Part shown: positions 17,909-25,972 of the stretch, piece after piece
Position numbering within the stretch: position 1 is the stretch's first letter
How the letters are laid out: each line of letters starts with the position of its first letter
Assembly (NCBI RefSeq): GCF_014207985.1
Contig: NZ_JACHMI010000001.1
Span: forward strand, 12,321,001 to 12,385,000
Length of the DNA: 64,000 bases
DNA from: Nonomuraea rubra
GTDB taxonomy: Bacteria > Actinomycetota > Actinomycetes > Streptosporangiales > Streptosporangiaceae
Direction of reading: 5' to 3'
The notes under the pieces: model-generated
What the model was told of the DNA's origin: nothing
Databases searched by the model: none
What the model saw: only the letters and a program-made list of their open reading frames with translations
Translations under genes and position numbers: made by a program

Positions 17909-18328
17909 TCACAGCAGCTCGGAGGCCCGGCAGGTGACCACCGGCCCGTGCCCGAGCCTGGCGGCCCTGACCGCCTCTTCCTCCTCCGGCGACAGCGGCT
18001 GCTGCCCCTTCCCGCCCACCACGGTACGCACGTAGGTCCGGGTCTCGCTGCGCCCGTTGATCGAGGTCAGCACGATCCCGTCGCCCAGCCCGTTGATCAT
18101 CGCCACCGAGAACGACATCCTGCCGGTCATCTCCGACAGCGCGTCGTACTGGCACACGGCGACGTCCCTGACGGCCTTGAGGTCTCCCCGGCCCTCACTG
18201 ATCTGCCGGGAGAGCAGGCGCTGGCAGTCCTCCACCGTGGCCTTGGCCTGGCGCAGCGCCAGATGGCCGATCAACACGCCACTGACCCCGGCGACGACGC
18301 CCACGATCACCCATGTGGTAACGAGCAC
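17909..18328 (-). CDS. DUF4446-family membrane-anchored protein
   Basis: 139 aa: one N-terminal membrane segment (residues about 2-23), then a soluble domain with DLKAVRDVAVCQYDALSEMTGRMSFSVAMINGLGDGIVLTSI, the conserved core of DUF4446. The C-terminal SPEEEEAVRAARLG is also typical. This family is widespread in actinobacteria and firmicutes and often sits near pheA and serS, as here. Its function is not known. Confidence 0.85.
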   Translation of the reverse strand: MLVTTWVIVGVVAGVSGVLIGHLALRQAKATVEDCQRLLSRQISEGRGDLKAVRDVAVCQYDALSEMTGRMSFSVAMINGLGDGIVLTSINGRSETRTYVRTVVGGKGQQPLSPEEEEAVRAARLGHGPVVTCRASELL

Positions 18329-18350
18329 GGCACAGAGGGTAATGGTTGCG

Positions 18351-19559
18351 TCAAGCGATCTGTCGGCGTTTCGGAAGCCAGGACACCAACAACCACACCA
18401 GGGCCACCGCGCCCAGCCCGAACCCGTTCTGGACGATCTTCCCGAGCACCAGGCTGACGCCGGGGATCTGGGCGGCTATCAGCGAGACGCCCCACCACGG
18501 GACCGGCACCACGTAGTACAGCCACACCCCCGCAGCCACCCGCAGCCTGACCGGGTCCCGCCCGTCGCCCACGATGGCCGCGATCACCACGACCACCCAC
18601 GCCAGGTGGTGGATCCAGGCGACCGGCGACAGCAGCACCGCCATCAGCCCGACCAGCGCGACCGCGGTCAGCGAATCACCCGCCTGGTACGCGTCCCGCG
18701 CCCCCCGGAACCCGTGCCAGCCGACCACGGCCACGATCACCAGCCAGATCAGCGAGGTCAGCCACTCCTGCGGCAGGTACAACCGGATCAGCATGCCCCG
18801 GATCGACTGGTTGGTGGTGGCCGCGTTCGCGCCGAGCCGTTCGGGGTCGAGCAGCGCCGAGAACCAGAAGTCCACCGCGTCCTGCGGGATCACCGCGAAC
18901 GGCAGCAACGTGAGCACCGCCGCCGCGAACGACGCCATGAAGAACGTCCGCCACTGCCGCGTGACCAGCAGGTAGATCAGGAAGACGCCGGGAGTCAGCT
19001 TGACCGCCGTGGCCAGCCCGATCAGGAACCCCCTCGGCCACCACGGCCGCTTCGCCACGCAGTCGGCCAGGCAGAGGGCGACCAGCAGGATGTCCACCTG
19101 CCCGAACCGCACCTGGTCCCTGATCGGCATCAGGTACGTGCACACCACCATGAGCAGCGCGAACAACCAGGGCGCGTACTTCCGAAGGTCCTGCCGCTCC
19201 AGGAGCCGACGGAAGGAGAACCCGACCGTCACCGCCAGCGCCACGAAGATCCCGGCCGTCCACACCCACTGCGCCGTCTCCCACGACATCCCCGCCAGCA
19301 GCACGGCCAGCATCGCGGCGATGGGCGGGTACGTGAACGGCAGCAGCTGCGGCGCGGGCGTGACGTAGTCGTACACCGGCCGGCCCTCAAGCAGCATCTG
19401 GCCGCCGGTACGGTAAACGTCCAGGTCAACGAGCCGCTGGTCGTCGGGGTTGGTCAGCCACGTGTGCACCAGGGGCGCCACGGCCGCCGCGACGACGAGC
19501 ACCACGATCGCCCACGCCCACCACTGCCGCCGGATCACCCGCGCCTCGCCACTTGTCAC
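18351..19559 (-). CDS. GT87-family polyprenol-dependent mannosyltransferase-like protein (DUF2029)
   Basis: 402 aa, polytopic with about 10-11 membrane segments. The first extracytoplasmic loop has DLDVYRTGGQMLLEGRPVYDY, the family acidic motif with the catalytic Asp of GT-C enzymes such as mycobacterial PimE, and LPFTYPPIAAML just after. GQVDILLVAL and HHLAWV-like segments are also typical. Such enzymes take mannose or arabinose from a polyprenyl phosphate outside the membrane to build lipomannan-type glycans. The exact sugar is not certain. It is divergent from the AlkP-like membrane protein 59 bp away. Confidence 0.85.
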   Translation of the reverse strand: MTSGEARVIRRQWWAWAIVVLVVAAAVAPLVHTWLTNPDDQRLVDLDVYRTGGQMLLEGRPVYDYVTPAPQLLPFTYPPIAAMLAVLLAGMSWETAQWVWTAGIFVALAVTVGFSFRRLLERQDLRKYAPWLFALLMVVCTYLMPIRDQVRFGQVDILLVALCLADCVAKRPWWPRGFLIGLATAVKLTPGVFLIYLLVTRQWRTFFMASFAAAVLTLLPFAVIPQDAVDFWFSALLDPERLGANAATTNQSIRGMLIRLYLPQEWLTSLIWLVIVAVVGWHGFRGARDAYQAGDSLTAVALVGLMAVLLSPVAWIHHLAWVVVVIAAIVGDGRDPVRLRVAAGVWLYYVVPVPWWGVSLIAAQIPGVSLVLGKIVQNGFGLGAVALVWLLVSWLPKRRQIA

Positions 19560-19618
19560 GGTGTGGCACGTTACCGTGGCTGTTGTTGATCGAGGGGCAG
19601 ACTACTGGGGGTCCGTAC

Positions 19619-21982
19619 ATGCCGAACGCCACGCCGTACCCGCCTCAGGGCCGGTACGGGGCGCGCCCACGCCTCGGCCACCGAGCCGCCCGGCCCCTCG
19701 CCATCGCCTTCCTCGCCCTGTCCCTCATCCCCCTCACCGCCGGCCCCGCCCTGAGCGCCACCGGAACGGGCGCGAGCACCGGCACCCTCGCAGACTCCCG
19801 CACCACCCCACAGACAGCACGACCGTCGGTTGCCTCCCCCCAGCGGCGCGTGGCCCTCATCGGCGTCCCCGGCCTCCAGTGGAGCGACCTCGACGAGACC
19901 AGAACCCCGAACCTGTGGCGCCTGGTCGCCGAGGGCGCCTCGGCCTCCCTCTCCACCCGGGCCGTCCCGCCCCCGGATCGCGGCATCACCTGCCCCACAG
20001 CCGGCTGGCTGACCGTCTCGGCAGGCCAGCGAGCCGGCGTGGAGGGCAAGGGCTGCCAGGCGCCTCCCACTCCCCAGCCGACCGGCCAGGGCGCCACGAT
20101 CCCGAACTGGCGCGCCCTGTCGGCGTACCAGGCGGAGACCGGCTACGACGCCAGGCTCGGCACGCTGGGCCAGCTCGTCGCGGACAGCGGCGGCAAGACC
20201 GCCGCGATCGGCCCGGGCGCCGCCCTGGCCGCAGCCGACAAGTCCGGAAATATCACCAAATACGCCCCAACCCTCGACACCCTGGGCGACCCCACCCCCT
20301 ACAACCTGATCGTCCTCGACGCCGCCGACCTCGCCAACGCCTGGGCCGAGCAACCCCTCGACGAGTACGGCGTCCCCACCCCCCTCTCCACAACCGCCCG
20401 CCAGACGGCGGTGACGCAGGCGGACCAGCAGATCGGCACCCTGATCGGCCGGCTCCCCACCGGCACCACCGTCCTGCTGGCAGGCATCTCCGACGTGACC
20501 CCGAACGCCCACCTCCACGTCGCCATCGCCACCGGCCCCTCCCCGGACGGCCGCCCGTTCCCCCATGGCCACCTCACCGCGACCTCCACCCGCCAGGACG
20601 CCCTTGTCGCGATCACCGATCTCACCGCCACCACCATCCAGCTCCTCGGTCTCCCCGCGGCCCGCGAGGTGGTCGGCCGCCCCTGGCAACCCGGCGGCCC
20701 CGCCCCCGCCACCACGTCCGAGACGGTGACGGAGCTCGCGGACGGAGACCTCGCCAGCCAGGTCCTGCGCGACGTGCGCGGCCCGTTCTTCGCCGTCCTG
20801 GTCACGGTCCAGCTCCTCTTCTACGCCTTCGCCGCCCTCGCCCTACGCCGCCGCACCCCCAAGCAGCACGTGAGCGGCATGCGGGACGCGAGCGCCACGC
20901 ACCATGCGAGCACCTCCAAGCTGCTCAGGTCCGTCCAGATCGTCGCGGTGATCAGCGGCTCCATCGCCGTGTCCACGTTCCTGGCCCAGCTCGTGCCCTG
21001 GTGGACCCTGCCGGTGCCGATGTTGTCGGTGATCCTCACGATCCTCGCCATCGCCGGTCTCATCACCGCCGTCGCCTTCGCCGGCCCGTGGCGGACACAT
21101 GTGCTGGGCCCCCTCACCACCGTCGCCGCCATCACCTCGCTCGCCCTCCTCATCGACGTCATGACCGGCTCGACGCTCCAGGTGAACGCCGTCACCGGCT
21201 ACGAGCCCGTGACCGGAGGACGTTTCTACGGCTTCAGCAACATCGCCTTCGCCATCTGCGCCACGGGCACCGTCCTCGGGCTCGCCGGGATCGCTCAGTG
21301 GCTGCTCGGCAAGGGGGTGTCCAGGGTCGTGGTCGTCGCGTTGTGCACGTTGTACGGGGGATTCGCGGTCTTCGCGGACGGGTGGCCGTCGTGGGGAGCG
21401 GACTTCGGCGGCGTTCCGGCGTTCGTGGTCGGTCTGGCCGTCTTCCTGATGTTGCTGTCGGGCAAGCGGGTGTCGTTGCCGAGGCTCGTCGTGGTGGGCC
21501 TGGTGGGGGCCGCGATCGTGGGTGCTCTGTCGGTCGTCGACTGGTTGCGGCCGGAGACCCAGCGGACCCACCTGGGCAACTTCGTGCAGCAGATCATCGA
21601 CGGCCAGGCGTGGACCGTCGTCGCACGCAAGTTCGGCGCCATGATCGGGGTGACCGTGGGGAACTGGTCGCTGACCCTCCTCTCGCTGGTCGCGCTGGCC
21701 TTCCTGTTCCTGGTGCTGGCCCGGCCCTCGCGCTGGGGCGCCGCCGCACTGGGCCTGGCCTACCAGCAGGCGCCGGCGTTCAGGGCGGGCCTGTTCGGCG
21801 CCCTCACGTGCGCCTTCGTCGGTTTCCTGATGAACGACTCCGGCATCGCCATCCCCGCCATGGCCCTGACGGTGGCCGTGCCGCTGACGCTCGCGGCCTG
21901 CGTACGTGCCCTGCAGCTCGCCACGCCCACACCAGGAGGGCAGCGGTCAGAGCCAGCAGCACCCAGGCGAGCTGAGGCCTGA
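19619..21982 (+). CDS. large membrane protein with an alkaline-phosphatase-fold extracytoplasmic domain
   Basis: 787 aa from ATG 19619 (a TTG at 19553 would add 22 residues; GGGGG precedes the ATG). A signal-like segment (about 28-48) leads to an outside domain (about 75-390) with AlkP-superfamily features: RVALIGVPGLQWSDLDETRTPNLWRL, ITCPTAGWLTVSAG and LIVLDAADL. About nine or ten membrane segments fill residues 405-765, with the conserved-looking loop GFSNIAFAICATGT. The fold suggests a phospho- or sulfo-transferase on membrane-linked glycans, but the metal ligands are not clear by eye. It lies between two mannosyltransferase-like genes. The last 179 bp overlap the convergent gene. Confidence 0.75.
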   Translation: MPNATPYPPQGRYGARPRLGHRAARPLAIAFLALSLIPLTAGPALSATGTGASTGTLADSRTTPQTARPSVASPQRRVALIGVPGLQWSDLDETRTPNLWRLVAEGASASLSTRAVPPPDRGITCPTAGWLTVSAGQRAGVEGKGCQAPPTPQPTGQGATIPNWRALSAYQAETGYDARLGTLGQLVADSGGKTAAIGPGAALAAADKSGNITKYAPTLDTLGDPTPYNLIVLDAADLANAWAEQPLDEYGVPTPLSTTARQTAVTQADQQIGTLIGRLPTGTTVLLAGISDVTPNAHLHVAIATGPSPDGRPFPHGHLTATSTRQDALVAITDLTATTIQLLGLPAAREVVGRPWQPGGPAPATTSETVTELADGDLASQVLRDVRGPFFAVLVTVQLLFYAFAALALRRRTPKQHVSGMRDASATHHASTSKLLRSVQIVAVISGSIAVSTFLAQLVPWWTLPVPMLSVILTILAIAGLITAVAFAGPWRTHVLGPLTTVAAITSLALLIDVMTGSTLQVNAVTGYEPVTGGRFYGFSNIAFAICATGTVLGLAGIAQWLLGKGVSRVVVVALCTLYGGFAVFADGWPSWGADFGGVPAFVVGLAVFLMLLSGKRVSLPRLVVVGLVGAAIVGALSVVDWLRPETQRTHLGNFVQQIIDGQAWTVVARKFGAMIGVTVGNWSLTLLSLVALAFLFLVLARPSRWGAAALGLAYQQAPAFRAGLFGALTCAFVGFLMNDSGIAIPAMALTVAVPLTLAACVRALQLATPTPGGQRSEPAAPRRAEA

Positions 21983-23426
21983 CCACCTTGCTGAGCCAGC
22001 CGAGATCGGCCGGCACCCCCTCCACCCTGGCAGGCAGGTACGCCAGCGACAGGACCAGCAGGTGCACGACCACGAACGTGTCCAGGGCGGAGGCCGCGAC
22101 CAGCGCCAGCAGCCCGAACGCCAGCCCGTCGTACCAGGGCAGGATGTACGGCGTGGCGAACAGGTAGGCCACCACCAGCCCGACCGCCACAACGGGCGCC
22201 TCCAGCCCGCCACCAGGCCCCGCACCGCCATACCCCGGGCTGCCAGGCCCCCCGCTGCCATGGCCTGCGTCGCCATGGCCTCCGCCCAGCAGGCCTCTGC
22301 GTGCGGCCAGGCGGAGGAGCGCCCAGGCGGTGAGCGCCAGCAGCAGGAGGGAGCCGATCTGGATCTCTCCCCGGTACGCGCTTCCGGTGCCCACGAGCGA
22401 CTGGAGCCAGCCCTGGACCAGCTTCCAGGGGGACGCATGGGAGATCGCCTTGCTCGTACGGGTCATCGGCCCGATCGCCTCGGGACCGACGATCGCGTAC
22501 CCGACGACCACCACCACGACCGCGCACCCCGCCATGAGGGCCAGGCGGGCGGGGCGTCGTCGCAGCTCCCACGCCGGCCCGAGAGCCACCAGGCCGGCGT
22601 TGACCTTGACCGCGACCCCCAGCCCCAGCAGGGCGCCCGCGCCGACGGGGCGGCTCCTGGCCAGGAGCGCGGCCACCATGCAGGCGATGGCGAGGGTGTC
22701 GACGTGCATGCCCGCGACGAGTTGGTAGAGCAGGAGGGGGTTGGCCGTCCAGAGCAGGGCCGCTCGGAGGCGTCTGGTGGGGTCGTCCCTGGTGAAGCGG
22801 TCGATGAGCAGGGCCGTCGCGATGAACGCGGCGGCGTTGACGAGGGCCAGGACGAACATCGTCAGCTTGAGCGAGTCGCCGCCGATCCAGCTCGCCAGTG
22901 CCTGTACGGCCGTGGCCACCGGGCCGTAGACGCTCGGCTCCTCGCGCCAGGGCTCCTCCACGGCGTCCGCGATCGGGTCGCCCGGGAGGTGGACGGCGCC
23001 GTGGGTGTACGGGTTGAGGCCGAGTGTCACCATCCGGCCGTATGCGGCGTAGTTGAGGTGGTCGCCGGAGCCTGAGGGAGGCAGGAACGCCAGGATGCCT
23101 GCGGCGAGGCAGCCGAGGAGGACGAGCCGTCGCGGGTCGGGCAGTCGCCGCAGGCCGAGCGGCGCTCGAAGGGCGAGGAGTGCGGCAAGCAGGCCGAGGC
23201 CGCCGAGGATGATGGCGGCCGCCGCCAGGGCGATCACCAGGTGTGGCTCGGGATCGACGCCCAGGGAGAAGGGCGGGAGCCAGGCCGGGCCGCCCAGCCC
23301 GGGCACCATCGGCGACGGCCCCAGGAGGCCGATGGTGATCGTCAGCAGGATCGAGACGCAGATCGCCGCCGTGGCGGCCCCTGCGGGCCGGCCCCGCGCC
23401 TCATGGCGATGCGTCCGCGAAGTCAC
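21804..23426 (-). CDS. MptB-like alpha-1,6-mannosyltransferase (polyprenol-phosphomannose dependent)
   Basis: 540 aa from GTG 23426 with GGAA nearby; a GTG at 23444 would add six residues. About 12-13 membrane segments. The GT-C acidic loop is seen in LPPSGSGDHLNYAAYGRMVTLGLNPY, with the motif SGDHLNYAAYGR matching the mycobacterial MptA/MptB group, and EEPSVYGPVATAVQ follows. These enzymes extend lipomannan-type backbones outside the membrane. The final ~40 residues are an Arg-rich tail coded inside the antisense of the neighbour, so the natural stop may have been lost by 3' extension. A Gly-rich insert (HGDAGHGSGGPGSPGYG) lies near residue 400. Confidence 0.85.
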   Translation of the reverse strand: MTSRTHRHEARGRPAGAATAAICVSILLTITIGLLGPSPMVPGLGGPAWLPPFSLGVDPEPHLVIALAAAAIILGGLGLLAALLALRAPLGLRRLPDPRRLVLLGCLAAGILAFLPPSGSGDHLNYAAYGRMVTLGLNPYTHGAVHLPGDPIADAVEEPWREEPSVYGPVATAVQALASWIGGDSLKLTMFVLALVNAAAFIATALLIDRFTRDDPTRRLRAALLWTANPLLLYQLVAGMHVDTLAIACMVAALLARSRPVGAGALLGLGVAVKVNAGLVALGPAWELRRRPARLALMAGCAVVVVVVGYAIVGPEAIGPMTRTSKAISHASPWKLVQGWLQSLVGTGSAYRGEIQIGSLLLLALTAWALLRLAARRGLLGGGHGDAGHGSGGPGSPGYGGAGPGGGLEAPVVAVGLVVAYLFATPYILPWYDGLAFGLLALVAASALDTFVVVHLLVLSLAYLPARVEGVPADLGWLSKVVRPQLAWVLLALTAALLVWAWRAAGHVRRPRASAARPPSGPWRGWRCRSRSSGNRRRRT

Positions 23427-23470
23427 CGGGAAATTCCAGCACACTCGCGAGGGGCCTTCCGACGAAGCAG

Positions 23471-23611
23471 GGCCACCTGTGGACAGCCGGCCGAGGCGTC
23501 CAGGCAGAGCACGGCCACTTGTGGACAGCCGGCCGAGGCGTCCAGAAAGAGCACAGCCGCCTGTGGAAGACAGCCGGACACCCTCCGGCGAAGAAGCACA
23601 GTCACCTGCGG
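23471..23611. repeat. 42-bp tandem repeat, about 3.3 units
   Basis: Units begin at 23471, 23513, 23555 and 23600 with GGCCACCTGTGG, GGCCACTTGTGG, AGCCGCCTGTGG and AGTCACCTGCGG. The first two units are nearly identical over their full 42 bases. The array fills the 206-bp gap between the DinB gene and the mptB-like start. On the minus strand one frame reads through it with 14-residue repeats (core DASAGCPQVA). Confidence 0.85.
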
Positions 23612-23632
23612 AACCCGGTTACGGGAGCCGGA

Positions 23633-24172
23633 TCACTCGCCGGTCAGCCCGTCCACCGACTCGCGGATCAGGTCGGCGTGGCCGTTGTGCCGCGCGTACT
23701 CCTCGATCATGTGCACGAGGATCCACCGCACGCTGACCCGCCGCCCATCGGCCCAGGCGCGCCGGGACATCCGCCCCACCCCCCCGTCCGCCAGCGCCTC
23801 GTCGAGCAGGAGGCGGGAGCGGGAGACGGCGTCCTGCCAGAGGTCGCGCAGTTCCTCGGGCGTGTCCCCGGCGGCCGAGTGCCAGTCCCAGTCGGGGTCG
23901 CTCTTCCAGTCGACCGTCGCCCACAGGGGCTGGCCCTCGCGGTCGTGCAGGTGCCGGGAGAACCAGTAGTCCTCCACGTACGCCAGGTGCTTGAGCATCC
24001 CGCCGAGCGTCATCGACGACACCCCGACGGTGGCCTTGAACCCGGCCGCGTCCAGCCCGGCGCACTTCCAGGTGAGGGTGGCGCGGTGGAACTCCAGGTA
24101 ACCCACGAGGGTGGCGAGCTCGTCGCCGTCGAGGGGAGGCTCCGGACGGCCCTGCTCGTCGATGTCAGGCAT
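23633..24172 (-). CDS. DinB/MDMPI-type four-helix protein (DUF664-like)
   Basis: 179 aa from ATG (MPDIDEQGRPEPP); longer frames upstream are non-coding in look. The DinB-like bundle is recognised from LVGYLEFHRATLTWKCAGLDA, MLKHLAYVEDYWFSRHL (His of the metal site), and VRWILVHMIEEYARHNGHADLIRE, with two further His ligands in the HMIEEYARHNGH helix. The three-His pattern suggests a metal-dependent thiol transferase of the bacillithiol/mycothiol S-transferase superfamily. In actinomycetes mycothiol is the expected cofactor, but this is an inference. Confidence 0.88.
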   Translation of the reverse strand: MPDIDEQGRPEPPLDGDELATLVGYLEFHRATLTWKCAGLDAAGFKATVGVSSMTLGGMLKHLAYVEDYWFSRHLHDREGQPLWATVDWKSDPDWDWHSAAGDTPEELRDLWQDAVSRSRLLLDEALADGGVGRMSRRAWADGRRVSVRWILVHMIEEYARHNGHADLIRESVDGLTGE

Positions 24173-24204
24173 GCCGGAATTGTAGGGGCGGTACGGGCGC
24201 GTCG

Positions 24205-24933
24205 TCAGCGTCGATGCCGGAGCTTGTCGAGGTTCTGTACGACCACGGGCTCCCGCACCGCCAGCGCCCGGGCCACGTCCCGCAACTGCCGGGCCCGGTG
24301 CAGCTGTGCCCGCCAGTCGGTCCCCGTGGCCCGATGTGCCATGTCCACCTCGACCTCGACGACGCGGTACCTCTTGCGCAGCAGGTCGATGGTCAGCGCC
24401 GTCTCCACCCCGAACCCGTGTGCCAGCGGCCGCGCCGCCTCGAACGCGGCCCGGGTGAGGCAACGTTGCCCGTTGAGCGGCTGGGCCGGGTCGAAGCCGG
24501 TGGCGCGGCGGATGCCCTCCCTGGACAGCCGTACGACTAAGCCGTGCCCTCCGAGCTTCACCCTCGTGGTGAACACGGCGATCGTCATGTCCGCCTCACC
24601 CTCCCGTACGGGCGTGATGAGGGGCGCCGCGGCCTGGGCCGTCGCGCCGAGGTCGGCGTCGAGGAAGAGGAGGTGGCGCGGGGTGGTGTCCTCGTCGAGG
24701 AGGCGTACGGCCTCGGCGCCCGTCTCCATGGCGGCGGCCTTGCCGCGGTTGCGGCTGTGACGCACCACCCGGGCCCCGGCGGCGCGGGCCACCCGGCCGG
24801 TCTGGTCGGTCGAGCCGTCGTCCACGACCACGACGAGGTCGACGCCGGGCAGGGCCGCGGCGGCCTCGACGGTGGCCGCGATGCGATCGGCCTCGTTGAC
24901 GGCGGGAATGATGACCGCCGTGTCGCCACTCAC
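24205..24933 (-). CDS. family 2 glycosyltransferase
   Basis: 242 aa with GT-A fold features: AVIIPAVNEADRIAATV at the N-terminus, VVVVDDGSTDQTG (DDGS, about 36-43), HSRNRGKAAAMETG, and LLFLDADLG with the DAD metal motif near 92-94. Late segment RLSREGIRRATGFDP...LNGQRCL resembles acceptor-binding regions of glucosyl-3-phosphoglycerate-synthase-like and dolichyl-phosphate-sugar synthase-like enzymes. No membrane segment. Start is GTG 24933 with GGAGG nine bases upstream; that SD/start block is repeated exactly 52 bp further upstream. The sugar is unknown. Confidence 0.85.
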   Translation of the reverse strand: MSGDTAVIIPAVNEADRIAATVEAAAALPGVDLVVVVDDGSTDQTGRVARAAGARVVRHSRNRGKAAAMETGAEAVRLLDEDTTPRHLLFLDADLGATAQAAAPLITPVREGEADMTIAVFTTRVKLGGHGLVVRLSREGIRRATGFDPAQPLNGQRCLTRAAFEAARPLAHGFGVETALTIDLLRKRYRVVEVEVDMAHRATGTDWRAQLHRARQLRDVARALAVREPVVVQNLDKLRHRR

Positions 24934-25007
24934 CGGTCATCGCCTCCACACCGAAAGCACACGTGGCCCGTGGTGTCCCCCTCACCGGTCATCGCCTCCG
25001 TGGCGAC
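24922..25007. repeat. 19-bp direct repeat duplicating the GT2 ribosome binding site and start
   Basis: CTCACCGGTCATCGCCTCC occurs at 24929-24947 and 24981-24999, period 52 bp. On the minus strand each copy reads GGAGGCGATGACCGGTGAG, i.e. SD plus GTG start. The pair is enclosed by GTCGCCAC (24922-24929) and GTGGCGAC (25000-25007), an 8-bp inverted repeat. Confidence 0.85.
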
Positions 25008-25018
25008 GTACGAACCCG

Positions 25019-25366
25019 TCATGAGCCCTCTGCGATGAGGAACTCCTGCGGCACCTCATCATGCACGGTGAACACCGAGTCGAGCCCCGTGACCTGCAGG
25101 ATCTTGCGTACGGCGGGACGCGGCGCGGCCACCTCCAGCGCCCCTCCCTGCTCTTTCATCCGCTTGAGCGCCGAGAGCAGCACGTTCATCCCCGTGGAGT
25201 CGCAGAAATCCACGGCGGACATGTCGATGACCACCCGGCTGGGCCCGTCCTGCAGCAGCCGAGTGAACTCGGACTGCAGGTGGGGTGCCGTATAGAGGTC
25301 GATTTCTCCGGTGATGGCAACAAGTGCGCACCCGGCATGTGATCGAGTCGAGACCTTGAGCTCCAC
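25019..25366 (-). CDS. STAS-domain anti-sigma factor antagonist (BldG-like)
   Basis: 115 aa, one full STAS domain from GTG. The phosphoacceptor motif is DFCDSTGMNVL (about 55-65), where the Ser is the kinase target. The LQVTGLDSVFTVHD segment is the usual C-terminal helix region. It resembles BldG-type antagonists of Streptomyces, which control differentiation sigma factors by partner switching, yet no anti-sigma gene lies next to it. It is apparently monocistronic, divergent from a short unknown gene. Confidence 0.9.
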   Translation of the reverse strand: MELKVSTRSHAGCALVAITGEIDLYTAPHLQSEFTRLLQDGPSRVVIDMSAVDFCDSTGMNVLLSALKRMKEQGGALEVAAPRPAVRKILQVTGLDSVFTVHDEVPQEFLIAEGS

Positions 25367-25553
25367 ATGGGCAGGCTAGCGGCGCGAGCGCTTCCGGTCA
25401 CGTTGTCACGCCGATAGGGGAACCACAGGTTTTTGTCCTCCGTTTGGGCTCCATGAAAACGGAGAGTACGCGAAGCTTGACAGCGTGACACGGGAACCGC
25501 CACCGCTTCGTGGAGAAGGAGGGGCTGGGGCACGACCGACGGGCCCCGCATCG

Positions 25554-25949
25554 ATGAAAGCAGAGAAACCCGAAGACGCTCAGCGCCAGGGGCTTCGAGA
25601 ACGCCTGGAGTCCATCCAAATCAGCACAGAGAAGGCGACGTCATGGCATGACCAAGCGGGGCGCCTGCGCGGCCTGGTGAACCACGAAGGCTACGTCCCC
25701 ATCCGCACCCGGCTCGCGATCGAGGACCTGGAGTTCCTCGCCGAGGCGCGCACCGAGTTGCTCAGGTTCTCGGAGCTCGGGCTCAGGTTGCTCGACCTCC
25801 ATCAGCCGCGGGACGCGGGGGGCATCACGAGCGACACCGCCCACCCGATACTGCGGTGCCGGAGCTGCATGTGGCGCTGGCCGTGCCCGACGTTCCGGGC
25901 GATGGCCGAGTCGTTCGGCGAGCCCCGGGACCTGCCGGAGAGCGCCTGA
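25554..25949 (+). CDS. unrecognised protein with a Cys-rich C-terminal motif
   Basis: 131 aa from ATG 25554; a GTG at 25485 would add 23 residues and no start has a well-spaced SD. The N-terminal half is helical and charged (KAEKPEDAQRQGLRERLESI). The middle RTRLAIEDLEFLAEARTELLRFSELGLRLLDLHQP looks like a coiled coil or helical hairpin. The end has LRCRSCMWRWPCPTFRAM, three Cys that could bind metal or form a zinc-knuckle. Similar short proteins with an HPILRC..C...PCPT ending seem common in actinomycetes, usually unnamed. An 8-bp inverted repeat (25438-25445 with 25457-25464) lies upstream. Confidence 0.55.
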   Translation: MKAEKPEDAQRQGLRERLESIQISTEKATSWHDQAGRLRGLVNHEGYVPIRTRLAIEDLEFLAEARTELLRFSELGLRLLDLHQPRDAGGITSDTAHPILRCRSCMWRWPCPTFRAMAESFGEPRDLPESA

Positions 25950-25972
25950 AAGAGGGCTTGAAAGAGGGGACG

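Noticed and set aside
23423..23605. Minus-strand 60-codon ORF with 14-residue repeats as a real gene
   Set aside because: It exists because the 42-bp DNA repeat is divisible by three, lacks an SD and overlaps the next start; listed only as a finding.
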